A stretch of DNA of 64,000 nucleotides from Burkholderia ambifaria AMMD (GCF_000203915.1 NC_008391.1:558001-622000); one strand, 5' to 3'. Shown: positions 1-10,092, numbered from the stretch's first letter. Notes: generated from the letters alone by a model not told the origin. A program made the numbers and translations.

Positions 1-108
1 GGAATTCAAAGCTTAGGCGATCCGGCCGCGATGCGTCGGCTCGCGGTTGCATCGCGCCGCGCAGTCTTGTACGGTGTGCGTTCGCCGTCCGAACCGGGAG
101 CCTGTCGC

Positions 109-957
109 GTGAGCCGTTCCGCCAACACTGTCGTCGTGCCGTCGCCGTTCTGGCGCGACGCCGCGCTGCCGTTCATCGAGGCGCGCACCGTCGACGACGG
201 GCGCACGATCTGCTACGCGAAGCACACGCACGACACGTTTTCGCTCGGCGCGATCGTCGGCGGCACGAGCACCTATCTGAACGGAGCGACGAAGGAACAC
301 GTCGGGCGCGGCGTGCTCGTGATCATCGATCCGGAGCAGGTGCATGCGTGCAATCCGTACGGCCCCGACGCATGGGCGTACCGGATGGTCTACGTGGACG
401 TGCCGTGGCTCGCGCGTCTGCAGCATTCGCTCGGGCGCGATCCGAACAGCGATTTTCACGGGTTTTCGCCGAAATTGACGGAACGGCGCGACCTGTTCGC
501 GCAGTTCGGCCGCTTTTACCGCACGCTCGTGGCGCCCGGCGTCGATCCGCTCGGCAAGGAAAGCGCGGCGGTCGAATTCTTCACCGGGCTGCACGGCGCG
601 CTCGATCGCGAACTGCCCGACGACGCGCGGCGCGGGGCCGACAATGCGAAGCTCGCGCGGGCGGCCGACTACATCGCCGCGCATTGCCGTCAGGCCGTCA
701 CGCTCGATGCGATCTGCGCGGCCGCCGACCTGTCACCGTCCTACCTGATCCGCGCGTTCAACGCCCGTTACGGCATGACGCCGCATGCGTTCCTGATCGA
801 TCGCCGCGTGCAGTACGGCCGTGCGGAACTGCGCCGCGGCCGGCCGATCGCCGACGTCGCGCTCGATGCCGGCTTCGCGGACCAGGCGCACTTCCAGCGC
901 GCGTTCCGGCGCATCGCGGCCGCGACGCCCGGACAATATCGAAGCGCCGCGAGCTGA
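109..957 (+). CDS. AraC family transcriptional regulator
   Basis: A 282-residue DNA-binding regulator. The N-terminal half resembles the AraC-type cupin sensor domain (KHTHDTFSLGAIVGG-like segment, then PEQVHACNP). The C-terminal third carries the two helix-turn-helix motifs of the AraC family (VTLDAICAAADLSPSYLIRAF, then IADVALDAGFADQAHFQRAFRR). I chose the GTG at 109 because the residues before it look unstructured and arginine-rich; the frame stays open back to an ATG at 31. It converges on the LysE-type exporter gene, a common regulator-exporter pairing, so control of that exporter is a plausible inference. Its effector cannot be read from sequence. Confidence 0.85.
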   Translation: MSRSANTVVVPSPFWRDAALPFIEARTVDDGRTICYAKHTHDTFSLGAIVGGTSTYLNGATKEHVGRGVLVIIDPEQVHACNPYGPDAWAYRMVYVDVPWLARLQHSLGRDPNSDFHGFSPKLTERRDLFAQFGRFYRTLVAPGVDPLGKESAAVEFFTGLHGALDRELPDDARRGADNAKLARAADYIAAHCRQAVTLDAICAAADLSPSYLIRAFNARYGMTPHAFLIDRRVQYGRAELRRGRPIADVALDAGFADQAHFQRAFRRIAAATPGQYRSAAS

Positions 958-1052
958 GGCGGGAAGGGCGGCCCGGCGCCAGCGACGGCGACGGCCTGCA
1001 ACATCGGTCATCCGCACCCCATCCGCCGCAAAAATACGTCGAAGCGCCGGCG

Positions 1053-1658
1053 CTAGATATCGAGCAGATAAAGCGCGCTGCCCGCGAGCAGCAGTGCCAT
1101 CGCGCGGTTGAACAGCCGCATCCGCCGCGCATTCGCGAGCCGATGCCGCAGCGACGCGCCCGCATACGCCCAGCACGCGATCGACGCAAAGCAGATCACC
1201 AGATACAGCGCCGCGAATTGCCAGACCTGTGCGCGGTCGCCGTCGGCCGCATACGCGCCCATCGCGGCCACGCACGCGAGCCATGCCTTCGGATTGAGCC
1301 ACTGCATCGCCGCACCGGCCGCGGCCGACGGGCCGGCGACGTTCGGTGCGTCCGGGTCGGCCGGGTTGGCTGATAGCCGCCCGTCGTCGAGCGCAAGCCG
1401 CAGCGCAAGGTAAAGCAGGAACGCGATTCCCGCCCACTGCGTGGCGGTGGTCAGCATCGGCCAGCGCGCGAGCGCCGCGTGCAGCCCGAGGCCGATCAGC
1501 AGGAACAGCGCGACGAAGCCGAGCGTCGCGCCGGCCGCATAGCGCAGGCTTGCGCCGAGACCGTGGCGCGCTCCCGCGCTGAGCGCGACGATGTTGACGG
1601 GACCGGGTGTGATCGACGACGCCAGCGCGAACGCGGCCATCGAAACCAGCATGCTCAT
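1053..1658 (-). CDS. LysE family amino acid exporter
   Basis: An inner-membrane exporter of about 201 residues, the usual size for LysE/RhtB proteins. The family signature lies near the N terminus (ASSITPGPVNIVALSAGARHG), followed by about six hydrophobic segments and a conserved WLNPKAWL motif in the second half. The ATG at 1658 is preceded by GGAGG at a good distance (GGAGGCAACGG-ATG), so the longer upstream reading frame is rejected. The family exports amino acids or related metabolites by proton antiport. The substrate here is unknown. It converges on the AraC regulator at 109-957. Confidence 0.88.
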   Translation of the reverse strand: MSMLVSMAAFALASSITPGPVNIVALSAGARHGLGASLRYAAGATLGFVALFLLIGLGLHAALARWPMLTTATQWAGIAFLLYLALRLALDDGRLSANPADPDAPNVAGPSAAAGAAMQWLNPKAWLACVAAMGAYAADGDRAQVWQFAALYLVICFASIACWAYAGASLRHRLANARRMRLFNRAMALLLAGSALYLLDI

Positions 1659-1753
1659 CCGTTGCCTCCATGCGAATGTCAAAGTCGCATCGAGACTAAC
1701 GAAGCCGCACGGGTCCGTATTGAAGAAAACTGCCCTCGGCGGCGCAGCCGCCG

Positions 1754-3202
1754 TCAATGCAATGCGCGAGGGGCGGGCGCCGGCTGCAACGGGTGCGGGT
1801 TGCCGGCATCGGGCGCGGGCAGCGGGTCGCCGCTGCATGGTTGCGTCGACACCGAGAAGCCGAACGTATTGATGCCGTCCGAACACGCGACGAACACGCT
1901 GCCGCCGTGCATCTCCGCGACCGCCTTGACGATCGACAGCCCCAGCCCGTGGTTCTCCTTGCTATTCGCGCGCGCTTCCTCGAGCCGGTAGAAGCGCTCG
2001 AACACGTGCGCGCGCTGCGCGGGATCGATCGGCTCGCCGGGGTTCGCGACCGACACGTCGACGAGCGTGTCGCGGCGCGTGATCGTCACGTTCAGCGTCG
2101 CGCCGGGCGCCGAATGCTGGATCGCGTTGATCAGCAGGTTCGTCATCGCGCGGCGGAACAGCGAAGGGTCGACCGCCGCGCGCGCATCGCCGTGCAGTTC
2201 GGCGCGCAATTGCGCTTCATCGAGCGGAATTTCGAGGAAGTCGAGCATGCGCCGCACTTCGTCGGCGAGCGACACGTGCTTCAGGTCGGTCGCGCGTTCG
2301 CCGCGATCGCTGCGCGACAGGAACAGCATGTCGTTGATGATCACGCGCAACCGTTCGAACTCTTCGAGGTTCGACTGCAGCGTCTGGCGCATCCGGTCGA
2401 CCGAACGGTCGCGACTCGTCAGCGCGACCTGGGTCTGGCCGATCAGGATGCTGATCGGCGTGCGCAGCTCGTGCGCAACGTCCGCGTTGAACGCCTCGAG
2501 CCGCGCATAGGTTTGCTGGATGCGCTCGAGCGCGCCGTTGAACGACGCGGCGAGATCGCGCAGCTCGGTCGGCAGCGCGTCGGTGTGCAGCCGCTGGCGG
2601 CGATTGGTGGCACTGATGGCCGCGGCGTCCTGCGACAGCCGTTCGAGCGGTGCGAGCCCGAAGCGCGCGACCGCGCGGCTCAGCAGCAGCGTGATGACGG
2701 TGGCCGTCGCGATCAGCGCGGCGAGCGTCCAAGCGAACCGGCGCAGCATCCGCTGCGTGCGCTCGCACGACGTCGCGACGATCAGCTTCAGGTCGGGCCG
2801 CTCGCCGCTGCCGGCGAGCGCGACGGTCTTCGTCATCACGTCGTAGCTGCTGTCGTTGAGCGCGTACTGCTGGAACGCACCGAACGGCTCGCCGACGGGC
2901 ACGCCGTTGACCGGATGGCCAAAACGGAAATCGGCGTCGGGGCTCTCGATCTGGTAGCGCGTCGAGCCGTCGGGCGGTTCGAGATCGGCGAGCTTTTCCT
3001 GCATCAGGCGGCCGCGCGCGGCCGTGGTCGCGTGCGACACGATCATCTGCGCGACCTTCGCGCGCGTGTCGATCGTCGCGCGCAGTTCGGCGAACAGCTG
3101 GCGCTCCATCATCACGAACAGCCCGCAGCCGACCAGCGTGAACACGAGCAGCGACACGATGCCGAACATCGCCGACAGCCGCAGGGTGATCGAGCGTTTC
3201 AT
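1754..3202 (-). CDS. Two-component sensor histidine kinase, heavy-metal type
   Basis: A membrane sensor kinase of 482 residues. One transmembrane helix lies near residues 10-31 and a second near 158-176, flanking a periplasmic domain of about 125 residues. HAMP follows (about 178-235), then the H-box AHELRTP with phospho-accepting His244, then N-box (NLLINAIQHS) and G-box (GLGLSIVKAV) motifs. The layout matches CusS/IrlS-type metal-responsive kinases, but no metal-binding cluster is obvious in the periplasmic part. It overlaps the response regulator gene by 4 bp and is the last gene of the efflux operon, so it probably senses a substrate of the pump. Confidence 0.92.
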   Translation of the reverse strand: MKRSITLRLSAMFGIVSLLVFTLVGCGLFVMMERQLFAELRATIDTRAKVAQMIVSHATTAARGRLMQEKLADLEPPDGSTRYQIESPDADFRFGHPVNGVPVGEPFGAFQQYALNDSSYDVMTKTVALAGSGERPDLKLIVATSCERTQRMLRRFAWTLAALIATATVITLLLSRAVARFGLAPLERLSQDAAAISATNRRQRLHTDALPTELRDLAASFNGALERIQQTYARLEAFNADVAHELRTPISILIGQTQVALTSRDRSVDRMRQTLQSNLEEFERLRVIINDMLFLSRSDRGERATDLKHVSLADEVRRMLDFLEIPLDEAQLRAELHGDARAAVDPSLFRRAMTNLLINAIQHSAPGATLNVTITRRDTLVDVSVANPGEPIDPAQRAHVFERFYRLEEARANSKENHGLGLSIVKAVAEMHGGSVFVACSDGINTFGFSVSTQPCSGDPLPAPDAGNPHPLQPAPAPRALH

Positions 3203-3894
3203 GCGTGCCGCTCCGCGTCGCCTTCCTCGCGCGCCTCAAGCACGTAGCCCATGCCGCGGATCGTGTGCAGCAGTTTCTCCGCGAACGGGCCGTCGAGTTT
3301 CGCGCGCAGGCGCTTGATCGCCGTCTCGACGACGTTCGCGTTGCTGTCGAAATTCACGTCCCACACGAGCTCGGCGATCGTCGTTTTCGACAGCACCTCA
3401 CCGCTGCGCCGCGCGAGCACGCCGAGCAACTGGAATTCCTGCGCGGTGAGGTCGAGGCGCGTGCCGTCGCGGGTCGCGCGGCGACCGATCAGGTCGACGC
3501 GCAGGTCGCCGATCGAGATCAGCGTCGATTCCTGCACGCGCGCGCGGCGCGTGAGCGCGCGCAGCCGCTCGATCAGCTCGAGGAACGAGAAGGGCTTGGT
3601 CAGGTAGTCGTCGGCGCCGCCGCGCAGCCCGCGCACGCGGTCGTCGACGCGGTCGCGCGCGGTCAGCATGATCACGGGCGTCTGCTTCTGCGCGCGCAAC
3701 GCGCGCAGCACGCCGAAGCCGTCGAGTTTCGGCAGCATCACGTCGAGCACGACCACGTCGTAGTCGAATTCGATGGCCTTCCACGCGCCGTCCTCGCCGT
3801 CGAGCGCGGTATCGACGACCCAGCCTTCCTCGGTCAGGCCGCTCTTCAGGTATTCGACGACTTTCGGTTCGTCTTCGACGATCAGCACTTTCAT
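3199..3894 (-). CDS. OmpR/PhoB-type response regulator
   Basis: A 231-residue response regulator. The receiver domain has the acidic pair near the N terminus (VEDE), the phosphorylation site Asp51 (VVLDVMLP) and the conserved lysine in DYLTKPFSF. The C-terminal winged-helix domain (about 125-222) matches the OmpR/PhoB class, with RLDLTAQEFQLLGVL and the recognition helix region around NVVETAIKRLRAKLD. It resembles IrlR/CusR regulators. The start ATG lies 23 bp after the outer-membrane protein stop, and its end overlaps the kinase start by 4 bp, so the pair is co-translated within the efflux operon. Confidence 0.93.
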   Translation of the reverse strand: MKVLIVEDEPKVVEYLKSGLTEEGWVVDTALDGEDGAWKAIEFDYDVVVLDVMLPKLDGFGVLRALRAQKQTPVIMLTARDRVDDRVRGLRGGADDYLTKPFSFLELIERLRALTRRARVQESTLISIGDLRVDLIGRRATRDGTRLDLTAQEFQLLGVLARRSGEVLSKTTIAELVWDVNFDSNANVVETAIKRLRAKLDGPFAEKLLHTIRGMGYVLEAREEGDAERHA

Positions 3895-3917
3895 GGATTC
3901 GTTCGCCTATCGGAGGG

Positions 3918-5429
3918 TTAGGGGCCGACGCCCGCGGCGGGCGGCGGGCTGACTGTCGCGACATCGGTGGGCGTCGCGCCGTCGTCCCAGCCGCCGCCGA
4001 GCGCCTTCGCGAGAAACACGACGAGCGCCGCGCGCTGGCCCTGGATCTGCACGGCCTGGCGCTCGCTCGTCAGTAGCTGCTGCTGGGCCGTCAGCACGTC
4101 GATGAACGGCGTCAGGCCGCCCGTATAGCGGTCCTGCGCGAGCGACACGAGCTTGCGCGCGTCGTCGACGGCCGCCGACGCCTGCTGCGCGGCCTGCGCC
4201 AGCACCGACAGGCCGGTCACCGCATTCTGCACCTCCTGGAACGCGGTGAGCACGGTCTGCCGGTAACTGGCCTGCGCGGCCACGTAGCCGGCCTGCGCGA
4301 AATCGACGCCGGCTTTCAGCTTGCCGCCTTCGAACAGCGGCTGGCTGACCGACGCGCCGAGCGACCACAGCAGCGCCGGCACGGTAAACAGGCCGGAGAA
4401 GCGCGTCGCGTCCCAGCCGATGTCCGGCGACAGCGCGATGCGCGGGAAGTACGCGGCGCGCGCGACGCCGATCTGCGCGTTCGCGGCGGCCATTGCGCGC
4501 TCGGCCGACGCGACGTCGGGCCGCCGCTGCAGCAGGTCGCTCGGCATCCCGGTCGGCAGCGCGGGCGCGTTGATCGGCACCACGCGCGGCGGCAGCGAGA
4601 ACGCCGGGGCCGGCGTGCCGACCAGCGTCGCGATCGCCGTCTCGACCTGTGCGCGCTGCTGGATCAGCAACTGCGCCTGCGTGCGCGTCGCATCTAGCTG
4701 CGAGCGTTGCTGGAACAGGTCGAGGCCGGACACCGCGCCGAGCTCGTGGCGCGCGCTCACGTAGTCGAGCGCCTTCTGCTGCAGGTCGATCGAGCGCTTG
4801 ACGACGTCGATCTCGGTGTCGAGCTCGCGCAGTGCGAAGTAGCTCGATGCGAGATCGGCGCTCAGCACGAGGCGCGCGTTCGCGAAATCGTCGCGCGCCT
4901 GCTCGGAGCCGGCCTGCGCGGATTCGACGCTGCGCCGCACGCGGCCGAACAGGTCGAGTTCGTAGCTGACGCTCGCGCCGACCTGGATCTCGTTCTGCAC
5001 GGTCGACATGCTTTTCGTCGCGTAATTGGTTTGCGGCCGATCGGCGGAGATCTTGAAGCGCTGGCCGCTCGCGTTCAGCCCGACGGCCGGATACTGCGCG
5101 GACGCGACCGACGCGAGCGTGGCCTTCGCCTGGTCGTAGCGCGCGGCGACCGCCTTCAGGCTCTGGTTGTTGCGCAGCGCGTCGGCTTCCAGCGCGTCGA
5201 GCTGCGCGTCGCCGAACGCGGTCCACCACGCCGGATCGAGCGGCGCACGGGCCGGCGCGGCCGGGTGCCAGTACGCATCGGCCGGGTCGAGCCGCCACGC
5301 GGCCGGCGTGTCGACGGCAGGGCGCCGGTAGTCGGGGCCGACCGTGCAACCGGCGAGCGCCGCGAGCGCGACAGCGGTCACGGCGGCCACGGCGGCCGTC
5401 GGGCGCAGGCCGGCGCGCATCGCGCTCAC
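3918..5429 (-). CDS. RND efflux outer-membrane lipoprotein (NodT/OprM family)
   Basis: A 503-residue outer-membrane channel of a tripartite pump. The N terminus is a lipoprotein signal with lipobox LAGC (Cys28), followed by the family start TVGPDYRRP. Two alternating alpha-helical repeats rich in Ala/Gln follow, typical of the TolC-like barrel and periplasmic tunnel. Its GTG start (5429) overlaps the stop of the adaptor gene (GTGA), showing translational coupling. An in-frame ATG three codons later is an alternative start. It is third in a leftward operon: pump, adaptor, outer-membrane protein, regulator, kinase. Confidence 0.94.
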   Translation of the reverse strand: MSAMRAGLRPTAAVAAVTAVALAALAGCTVGPDYRRPAVDTPAAWRLDPADAYWHPAAPARAPLDPAWWTAFGDAQLDALEADALRNNQSLKAVAARYDQAKATLASVASAQYPAVGLNASGQRFKISADRPQTNYATKSMSTVQNEIQVGASVSYELDLFGRVRRSVESAQAGSEQARDDFANARLVLSADLASSYFALRELDTEIDVVKRSIDLQQKALDYVSARHELGAVSGLDLFQQRSQLDATRTQAQLLIQQRAQVETAIATLVGTPAPAFSLPPRVVPINAPALPTGMPSDLLQRRPDVASAERAMAAANAQIGVARAAYFPRIALSPDIGWDATRFSGLFTVPALLWSLGASVSQPLFEGGKLKAGVDFAQAGYVAAQASYRQTVLTAFQEVQNAVTGLSVLAQAAQQASAAVDDARKLVSLAQDRYTGGLTPFIDVLTAQQQLLTSERQAVQIQGQRAALVVFLAKALGGGWDDGATPTDVATVSPPPAAGVGP

Positions 5430-6658
5430 GACTTCGCTCCCGCGGCCGCGGAGGCCGGCTTCGCGACCGGCGGCGCCTGCACGACGACCGGGTCGCCGTT
5501 CGCGAGCGCGTCGCTCGGGTTCGCGACGAGGCGGTCGCTCGGCGTGAGCGGGCCGTCGACTTCGAGCGTCTGCCCGATCGTGCGCACGACCGTCACCGCC
5601 TTCAGGCGCACCTGGCCGTTCGTATCGACGGTCGCGACCGTCGGCCCCTCGGCACGGAACAGCAGCGTATTGGCCGGAATCTGCAGGCGGCCGACCGGCG
5701 TCATCGGCAGCGTCGCCTGCACGTACGCGCCGGGCAGCAGCCGGCCGTCCGGGTTCGGCAGCGTGATCTCGATCTGCAGCGAACGGGTCGCGACATCGAT
5801 CGCCTGCGACGTGCGCGTGACCGTGCCGTCGAAGGTCTTGCCGGGCAGTTCGGCCTGCGCGACGCCCACGTGCTGGCCGACCTTCACCTGCTGCGCGTAG
5901 GCCTGCGGCACCTGCACGTACAGGCGCAGCCGGTCGGCCTGCACGACCGTGAACAGCGAGCGGCCCGCGTTGCCGGAATTGACGAGGTCGCCGACGTCGA
6001 CGTTGCGCTGCGTGACGACCCCGTCGATCGGCGCGACGATGCGCTGGAAGCCCTTCAGTTCGGTGAGCCGGCGCATGTTCGCATCGGCCGCCGCGAGGTT
6101 CGCGGTGCCCTGGTTGAACGCGCCCTGGCGATCGTCGAGTTCCTGCTGCGACACCGCATCGCGCTGGCGCAGTTGCTGCGCGCGGTCGAACGACGTCTTC
6201 GCGAGCGCGAGCGCGGCCTGCGCCTGCTGGCGCTGCGCGGTGGCCTGCGCGAGCTCCTGGTTCAGCTCGGGCGTGTCGAGCTCTGCGAGCAGCTGGCCCT
6301 GCTTCACGTGCGCGCCGATGTCGGCCTGCCAGCGCAGCACGTAGCCGCTCGCACGCGCATAGATCGGCGCCTCGACGAAGCCGCGCAGCGTGCCGGGCAG
6401 CGTCAGCTTGCCGCCGGTCGCGGCATCGACCGGATGCACGATGCTCACGTACTGGCGCGTGTTCTGCTCGGCCACCGCGTCGAGCCGGCCGCGGTTCAAC
6501 ACGTTGACGATGATCGTGCGCGCGGCGCCCGCGGCCAGCAGCACGCCGATCACGATCAGCACGACCCGCGCGCGCCGCGACACCGACGTGCGCGTCGGCA
6601 GGTGCATGCCGTGTTCGTCCACCTGGATGCCGACCGAACTGTGATGTTTCTCTTCCAT
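5426..6658 (-). CDS. RND efflux periplasmic adaptor (HlyD/MFP family)
   Basis: A membrane-fusion protein of about 410 residues linking the RND pump to its outer-membrane channel. It has an N-terminal membrane anchor near residues 24-44, a lipoyl-like half motif (ASGYVLRWQADIGAHVKQGQ), a Gln/Ala-rich coiled-coil hairpin, the second half motif (IVAPIDGVVTQRNVDVG) and a C-terminal beta-barrel and membrane-proximal region. I start it at the ATG at 6658; the frame is open to a TTG at 6670. It lies 39 bp after the pump gene and overlaps the channel gene. Substrates of this subgroup range from drugs to solvents. Confidence 0.93.
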   Translation of the reverse strand: MEEKHHSSVGIQVDEHGMHLPTRTSVSRRARVVLIVIGVLLAAGAARTIIVNVLNRGRLDAVAEQNTRQYVSIVHPVDAATGGKLTLPGTLRGFVEAPIYARASGYVLRWQADIGAHVKQGQLLAELDTPELNQELAQATAQRQQAQAALALAKTSFDRAQQLRQRDAVSQQELDDRQGAFNQGTANLAAADANMRRLTELKGFQRIVAPIDGVVTQRNVDVGDLVNSGNAGRSLFTVVQADRLRLYVQVPQAYAQQVKVGQHVGVAQAELPGKTFDGTVTRTSQAIDVATRSLQIEITLPNPDGRLLPGAYVQATLPMTPVGRLQIPANTLLFRAEGPTVATVDTNGQVRLKAVTVVRTIGQTLEVDGPLTPSDRLVANPSDALANGDPVVVQAPPVAKPASAAAGAKS

Positions 6659-6697
6659 GAATTCAACCAATCCAACCGGGTAGAGGGTGGGCGAAAG

Positions 6698-9600
6698 TCA
6701 GTGTCCGGCCTGGCGCGCGCGCCGGCGGGCCAGCCGTGCATGCACGCCGCCGAACACGAGCGGCACGAACAGCAGCGTCGAAACGGTGGCGAACAGCAGC
6801 CCGCCGATCACCGCGCGGCCGAGCGGCGCGTTCTGCTCGGCGCCTTCGCCGAGCCCGAGCGCCATCGGCACCATCCCGATGATCATCGCGAGCGCCGTCA
6901 TCAGCACCGGGCGGATCCGCGTCGCGCCGGCCTCCAGCGCGGCGGTGAGCGGCGGCGCACCGGCCGCGAGGCGCTGACGCGCGAACGACACGACCAGGAT
7001 GCTGTTCGCGGTCGCGACGCCCACTGTCATGATCGCGCCCGTCAGCGCCGGCACGCTCAGGTGCGTGCCGGTGATGAACAGCATCCATGCGATGCCCGCA
7101 AGCGCGGCGGGCATCGCGCTGATGATGATCAGCGGGTCGAGCCACGACTGGAAATTCACGACGATCAGCAGGTAGACGAGCACGATCGCCATCGCGACGC
7201 CGGCGCCGAGGCCGAGATACGACGTGCGCATCGTTTCGACCTGGCCGCGCACCGACAGCTCGGTGCCGCGCGGCAGTGTCGCGTGCGCGTCGGACACGAT
7301 CCGGTCGATCTCGCCCGCGACGGAGCCGAGATCGCGGCCCTCGACGCTCACGTACAGGTCGATCGCCGGGCGGATGTTGTAGTGCGTGACCACGGCCGGG
7401 CTCGCGACGGGATGGACGCGCACGAGGTTGCCGAGCAATTGCGGCGGCATGCCGGTGCGGCCGCTTGCGGAAACCGGCGTGCCGAGCAGGTCGTCGATCG
7501 ACGAGATGTTGTACTGCGGGGTCTGGATCTGCAGCGGGTACTGGACGCCCGTGCGCGGATTGAGCCAGAACGACGGCGTCGTCTGGGAACTGCCGGACAG
7601 CGAGATCAGCATGTTCTGCGCGACGTTCTGCGCGGAGAGGCTGAGCTGCTGCATGCGCGTACGGTCCATGTCGGCCACCAGGGTCGGTTCGTCGTTGCGC
7701 TGCAGCACGTGCACGTCGACGGCGCCGGGGATGTGCCTGATCTTCTTCATCAGGCTGCTCGCGATTGTCATGTTACTCGCGAGATCGTTGCCGAGCACCT
7801 GCACGTCGATCGCGGCCGGCTGACCGAAGTTCAGGATCTGCGTGATGATGTCCGACGGCTGGAAGAAGAATTCGACGCCGGGGAAGCGCCGCGGCAGCAG
7901 CGTGCGCAGCGTCTGCACGTAGTGCGCGGTCGCGCGATGGCCGGGCTTCAGCGCGATCAGCAGTTCGCCGTCGAGCGAGCCGATCGTGCCGCTGTTGCTG
8001 TACGACAGATTGATGCCGCTCACCGGCAGCCCGAGATTGTCGACGATCGCACCCAGCTCGTCGGGCGGCACGGCTTCGCGGATCACGCGCTCGACCTGAT
8101 CGGTGAGGCGTGCGGTTTCCTCGATCCGGTAGCCGGTGGGCGCGCGCAGATGCAGCCGGATGTTGCCGGAATCGGCGTTCGGGAAGAAGTCGCGGCCGAG
8201 CACGAACACGAGGCCGGTCGACAGCACGCAGAAACCGAGGAAGCACATCGCGTAGAAGCGGCGGCGCACCAGCAGCATGCTGAGCAGCACGATGTACCAC
8301 GCGCGCAGCCGCTCGAACGCACCATTGAACGCGTGATGGATGCGCGCGAAGCGCGACGTCGAACGATCGGGGCCCGTGCCGGCCTGCTGCGGGCGGAACA
8401 GGAGCATCGCGAGCGTCGGCACGAGCGTGCGCGACAGCACGTAGGACGCGAGCATCGCGAACACCACCGCCTCGGCGAGCGGCACGAACAGGAAGCGCGC
8501 GACGCCCGTCAGGAAGAACATCGGCACGAACACGATGCAGATGCACAGCGTCGACACGAACGCCGGCACCGCGATCTCGCCCGCGCCTTCGAGAATCGCG
8601 TCGTGCACGCCCGTGCCGAGATGCAGATGCCGCTCGATGTTCTCGATCGTGACGGTCGCGTCGTCGACCAGGATCCCCACCGCGAGCGCGAGCCCGCCGA
8701 GCGTCATGATGTTGATGGTCTCGCCGAGCGCCGACAGCGCGATCAGCGACGTGAAGATCGACAGCGGGATCGAGATCGCGATGATCAGCGTGCTGCGCCA
8801 GTTGCCGAGGAACAGCAGGATCATCATCGCGGTCAGCACGGCGGCGATCAGCGCCTCGTGGATCACGCCCTGCACCGCGGCGTTGACGAACACCGACTGG
8901 TCGAACAGCGGCGTGATCGTGAGCCCTTCGGGCAGCGTCGGGATCACCTTCGGCAGCAGTGCCTTCAGATCCGACACGACCTTCAGCGTCGACGCGTCGC
9001 CGGTCTTCAGGATCGACATCAGCACGCCGCGCTGGCCGTTCTGGCGCACGACGTTGGTCTGCGGCGCGAAGCCGTCGCGCACCGATGCGACTTCGCGCAG
9101 GTAGGTCGTCGCGCCGTTGACGGTCTGGATCGGCAGGTCGTTGATGTCGGCGATCGTGTCGGCCGACGCGTTCGTGTCGATCCGGTATTCGCTCTGGCCC
9201 ATCTTCGCGGTGCCGGTCGGCAGCACGAGGTTCTGCGTGTTGACCGCGTTGACGATGTCGGCCGGCGTGAGGCCCTTTGCGAGCAGCACCTGCGGATCGA
9301 GGTCGATCGCGACCACGCGCGTGCGGCCGCCATACGGGAACGGAATCTGTGCGCCGCGCACCGTGATCAGTTGCGGGCGCAGGAAGTTGAGCGCGATGTC
9401 GGCGAGCGATTGTTCGCTGAGGGTCTTGCTCGACAGCCCGAGCTGGATCACCGGGATGCTCGATGCGGAATACGTGATCACAAGCGGCGGCGTCGCGCCC
9501 TGCGGCATCTGGCGAACGATCGCCTGCGCGGACGAGACCGTCTGCGCGATGGCCGTCTGCACGTTCGCGCCCGGTTGCAGGAACACCTTCACGACCGCGA

Positions 9601-9865
9601 TGCCCGGCAGCGACGTCGACTCGATGTGCTCGATGTTGTTGACGGTCGTCGTCAGGATCCGCTCATGCACGGCCGTGATGCGATTGGTCATCTCCGACGC
9701 GGAGAAGCCGTTGTAATTCCAGATCACGCTGATGACGGGGATGTTGACCGCCGGCAGCACGTCGACCGGCGTGCGCATCAGCGCAAGCGGGGTGGCCAGC
9801 ACGATCATGACGGCCATCACGATGAACGTGTAGGGGCGCCTGAGCGCGAGATTGACGATCCACAT
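6698..9865 (-). CDS. RND efflux pump, inner-membrane transporter
   Basis: An inner-membrane proton-driven pump of 1055 residues, the usual length of AcrB/MdtB-type transporters. Features seen: first helix after MWIVNLALRRPYTF, large periplasmic loops after TM1 and TM7, and the conserved TM4 acidic pair in GILVDDATVTIENIERHL. That places it with HAE-type (drug) pumps rather than CzcA metal pumps. I chose the ATG at 9865 because the family starts here; a TTG nine codons upstream is possible. It is the first gene of the five-gene operon, so the promoter should lie in 9866-10092, where no convincing promoter or operator was seen. Confidence 0.94.
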   Translation of the reverse strand: MWIVNLALRRPYTFIVMAVMIVLATPLALMRTPVDVLPAVNIPVISVIWNYNGFSASEMTNRITAVHERILTTTVNNIEHIESTSLPGIAVVKVFLQPGANVQTAIAQTVSSAQAIVRQMPQGATPPLVITYSASSIPVIQLGLSSKTLSEQSLADIALNFLRPQLITVRGAQIPFPYGGRTRVVAIDLDPQVLLAKGLTPADIVNAVNTQNLVLPTGTAKMGQSEYRIDTNASADTIADINDLPIQTVNGATTYLREVASVRDGFAPQTNVVRQNGQRGVLMSILKTGDASTLKVVSDLKALLPKVIPTLPEGLTITPLFDQSVFVNAAVQGVIHEALIAAVLTAMMILLFLGNWRSTLIIAISIPLSIFTSLIALSALGETINIMTLGGLALAVGILVDDATVTIENIERHLHLGTGVHDAILEGAGEIAVPAFVSTLCICIVFVPMFFLTGVARFLFVPLAEAVVFAMLASYVLSRTLVPTLAMLLFRPQQAGTGPDRSTSRFARIHHAFNGAFERLRAWYIVLLSMLLVRRRFYAMCFLGFCVLSTGLVFVLGRDFFPNADSGNIRLHLRAPTGYRIEETARLTDQVERVIREAVPPDELGAIVDNLGLPVSGINLSYSNSGTIGSLDGELLIALKPGHRATAHYVQTLRTLLPRRFPGVEFFFQPSDIITQILNFGQPAAIDVQVLGNDLASNMTIASSLMKKIRHIPGAVDVHVLQRNDEPTLVADMDRTRMQQLSLSAQNVAQNMLISLSGSSQTTPSFWLNPRTGVQYPLQIQTPQYNISSIDDLLGTPVSASGRTGMPPQLLGNLVRVHPVASPAVVTHYNIRPAIDLYVSVEGRDLGSVAGEIDRIVSDAHATLPRGTELSVRGQVETMRTSYLGLGAGVAMAIVLVYLLIVVNFQSWLDPLIIISAMPAALAGIAWMLFITGTHLSVPALTGAIMTVGVATANSILVVSFARQRLAAGAPPLTAALEAGATRIRPVLMTALAMIIGMVPMALGLGEGAEQNAPLGRAVIGGLLFATVSTLLFVPLVFGGVHARLARRRARQAGH

Positions 9866-10092
9866 GGAGGCGGCGGGACAGGCGGTGATCAAGCGTCGGT
9901 GGAGGGAACCCGAATGATAGGCGTCGGGGCTGAACGGGTTACTGACGCGAAACTGGCGAAGGTGTCAGGTTGCGGCGCGGCGCTGACGAGCCGATTCATC
10001 GGATGAAATGCACGCGGACGCAACTGCCCGCAAACGGCTGCTGAACCGGATGCGCATGCCGCAGCGGCGACGATTCGGTTCATCGGGCTCGC

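Noticed and set aside
5870..10006. A 1378-codon open frame on the plus strand
   Set aside because: It runs antisense through the RND pump and adaptor genes, its product is almost only Arg, His, Ala, Asp and Gln, and it matches no family. High GC content produces such frames opposite real genes.
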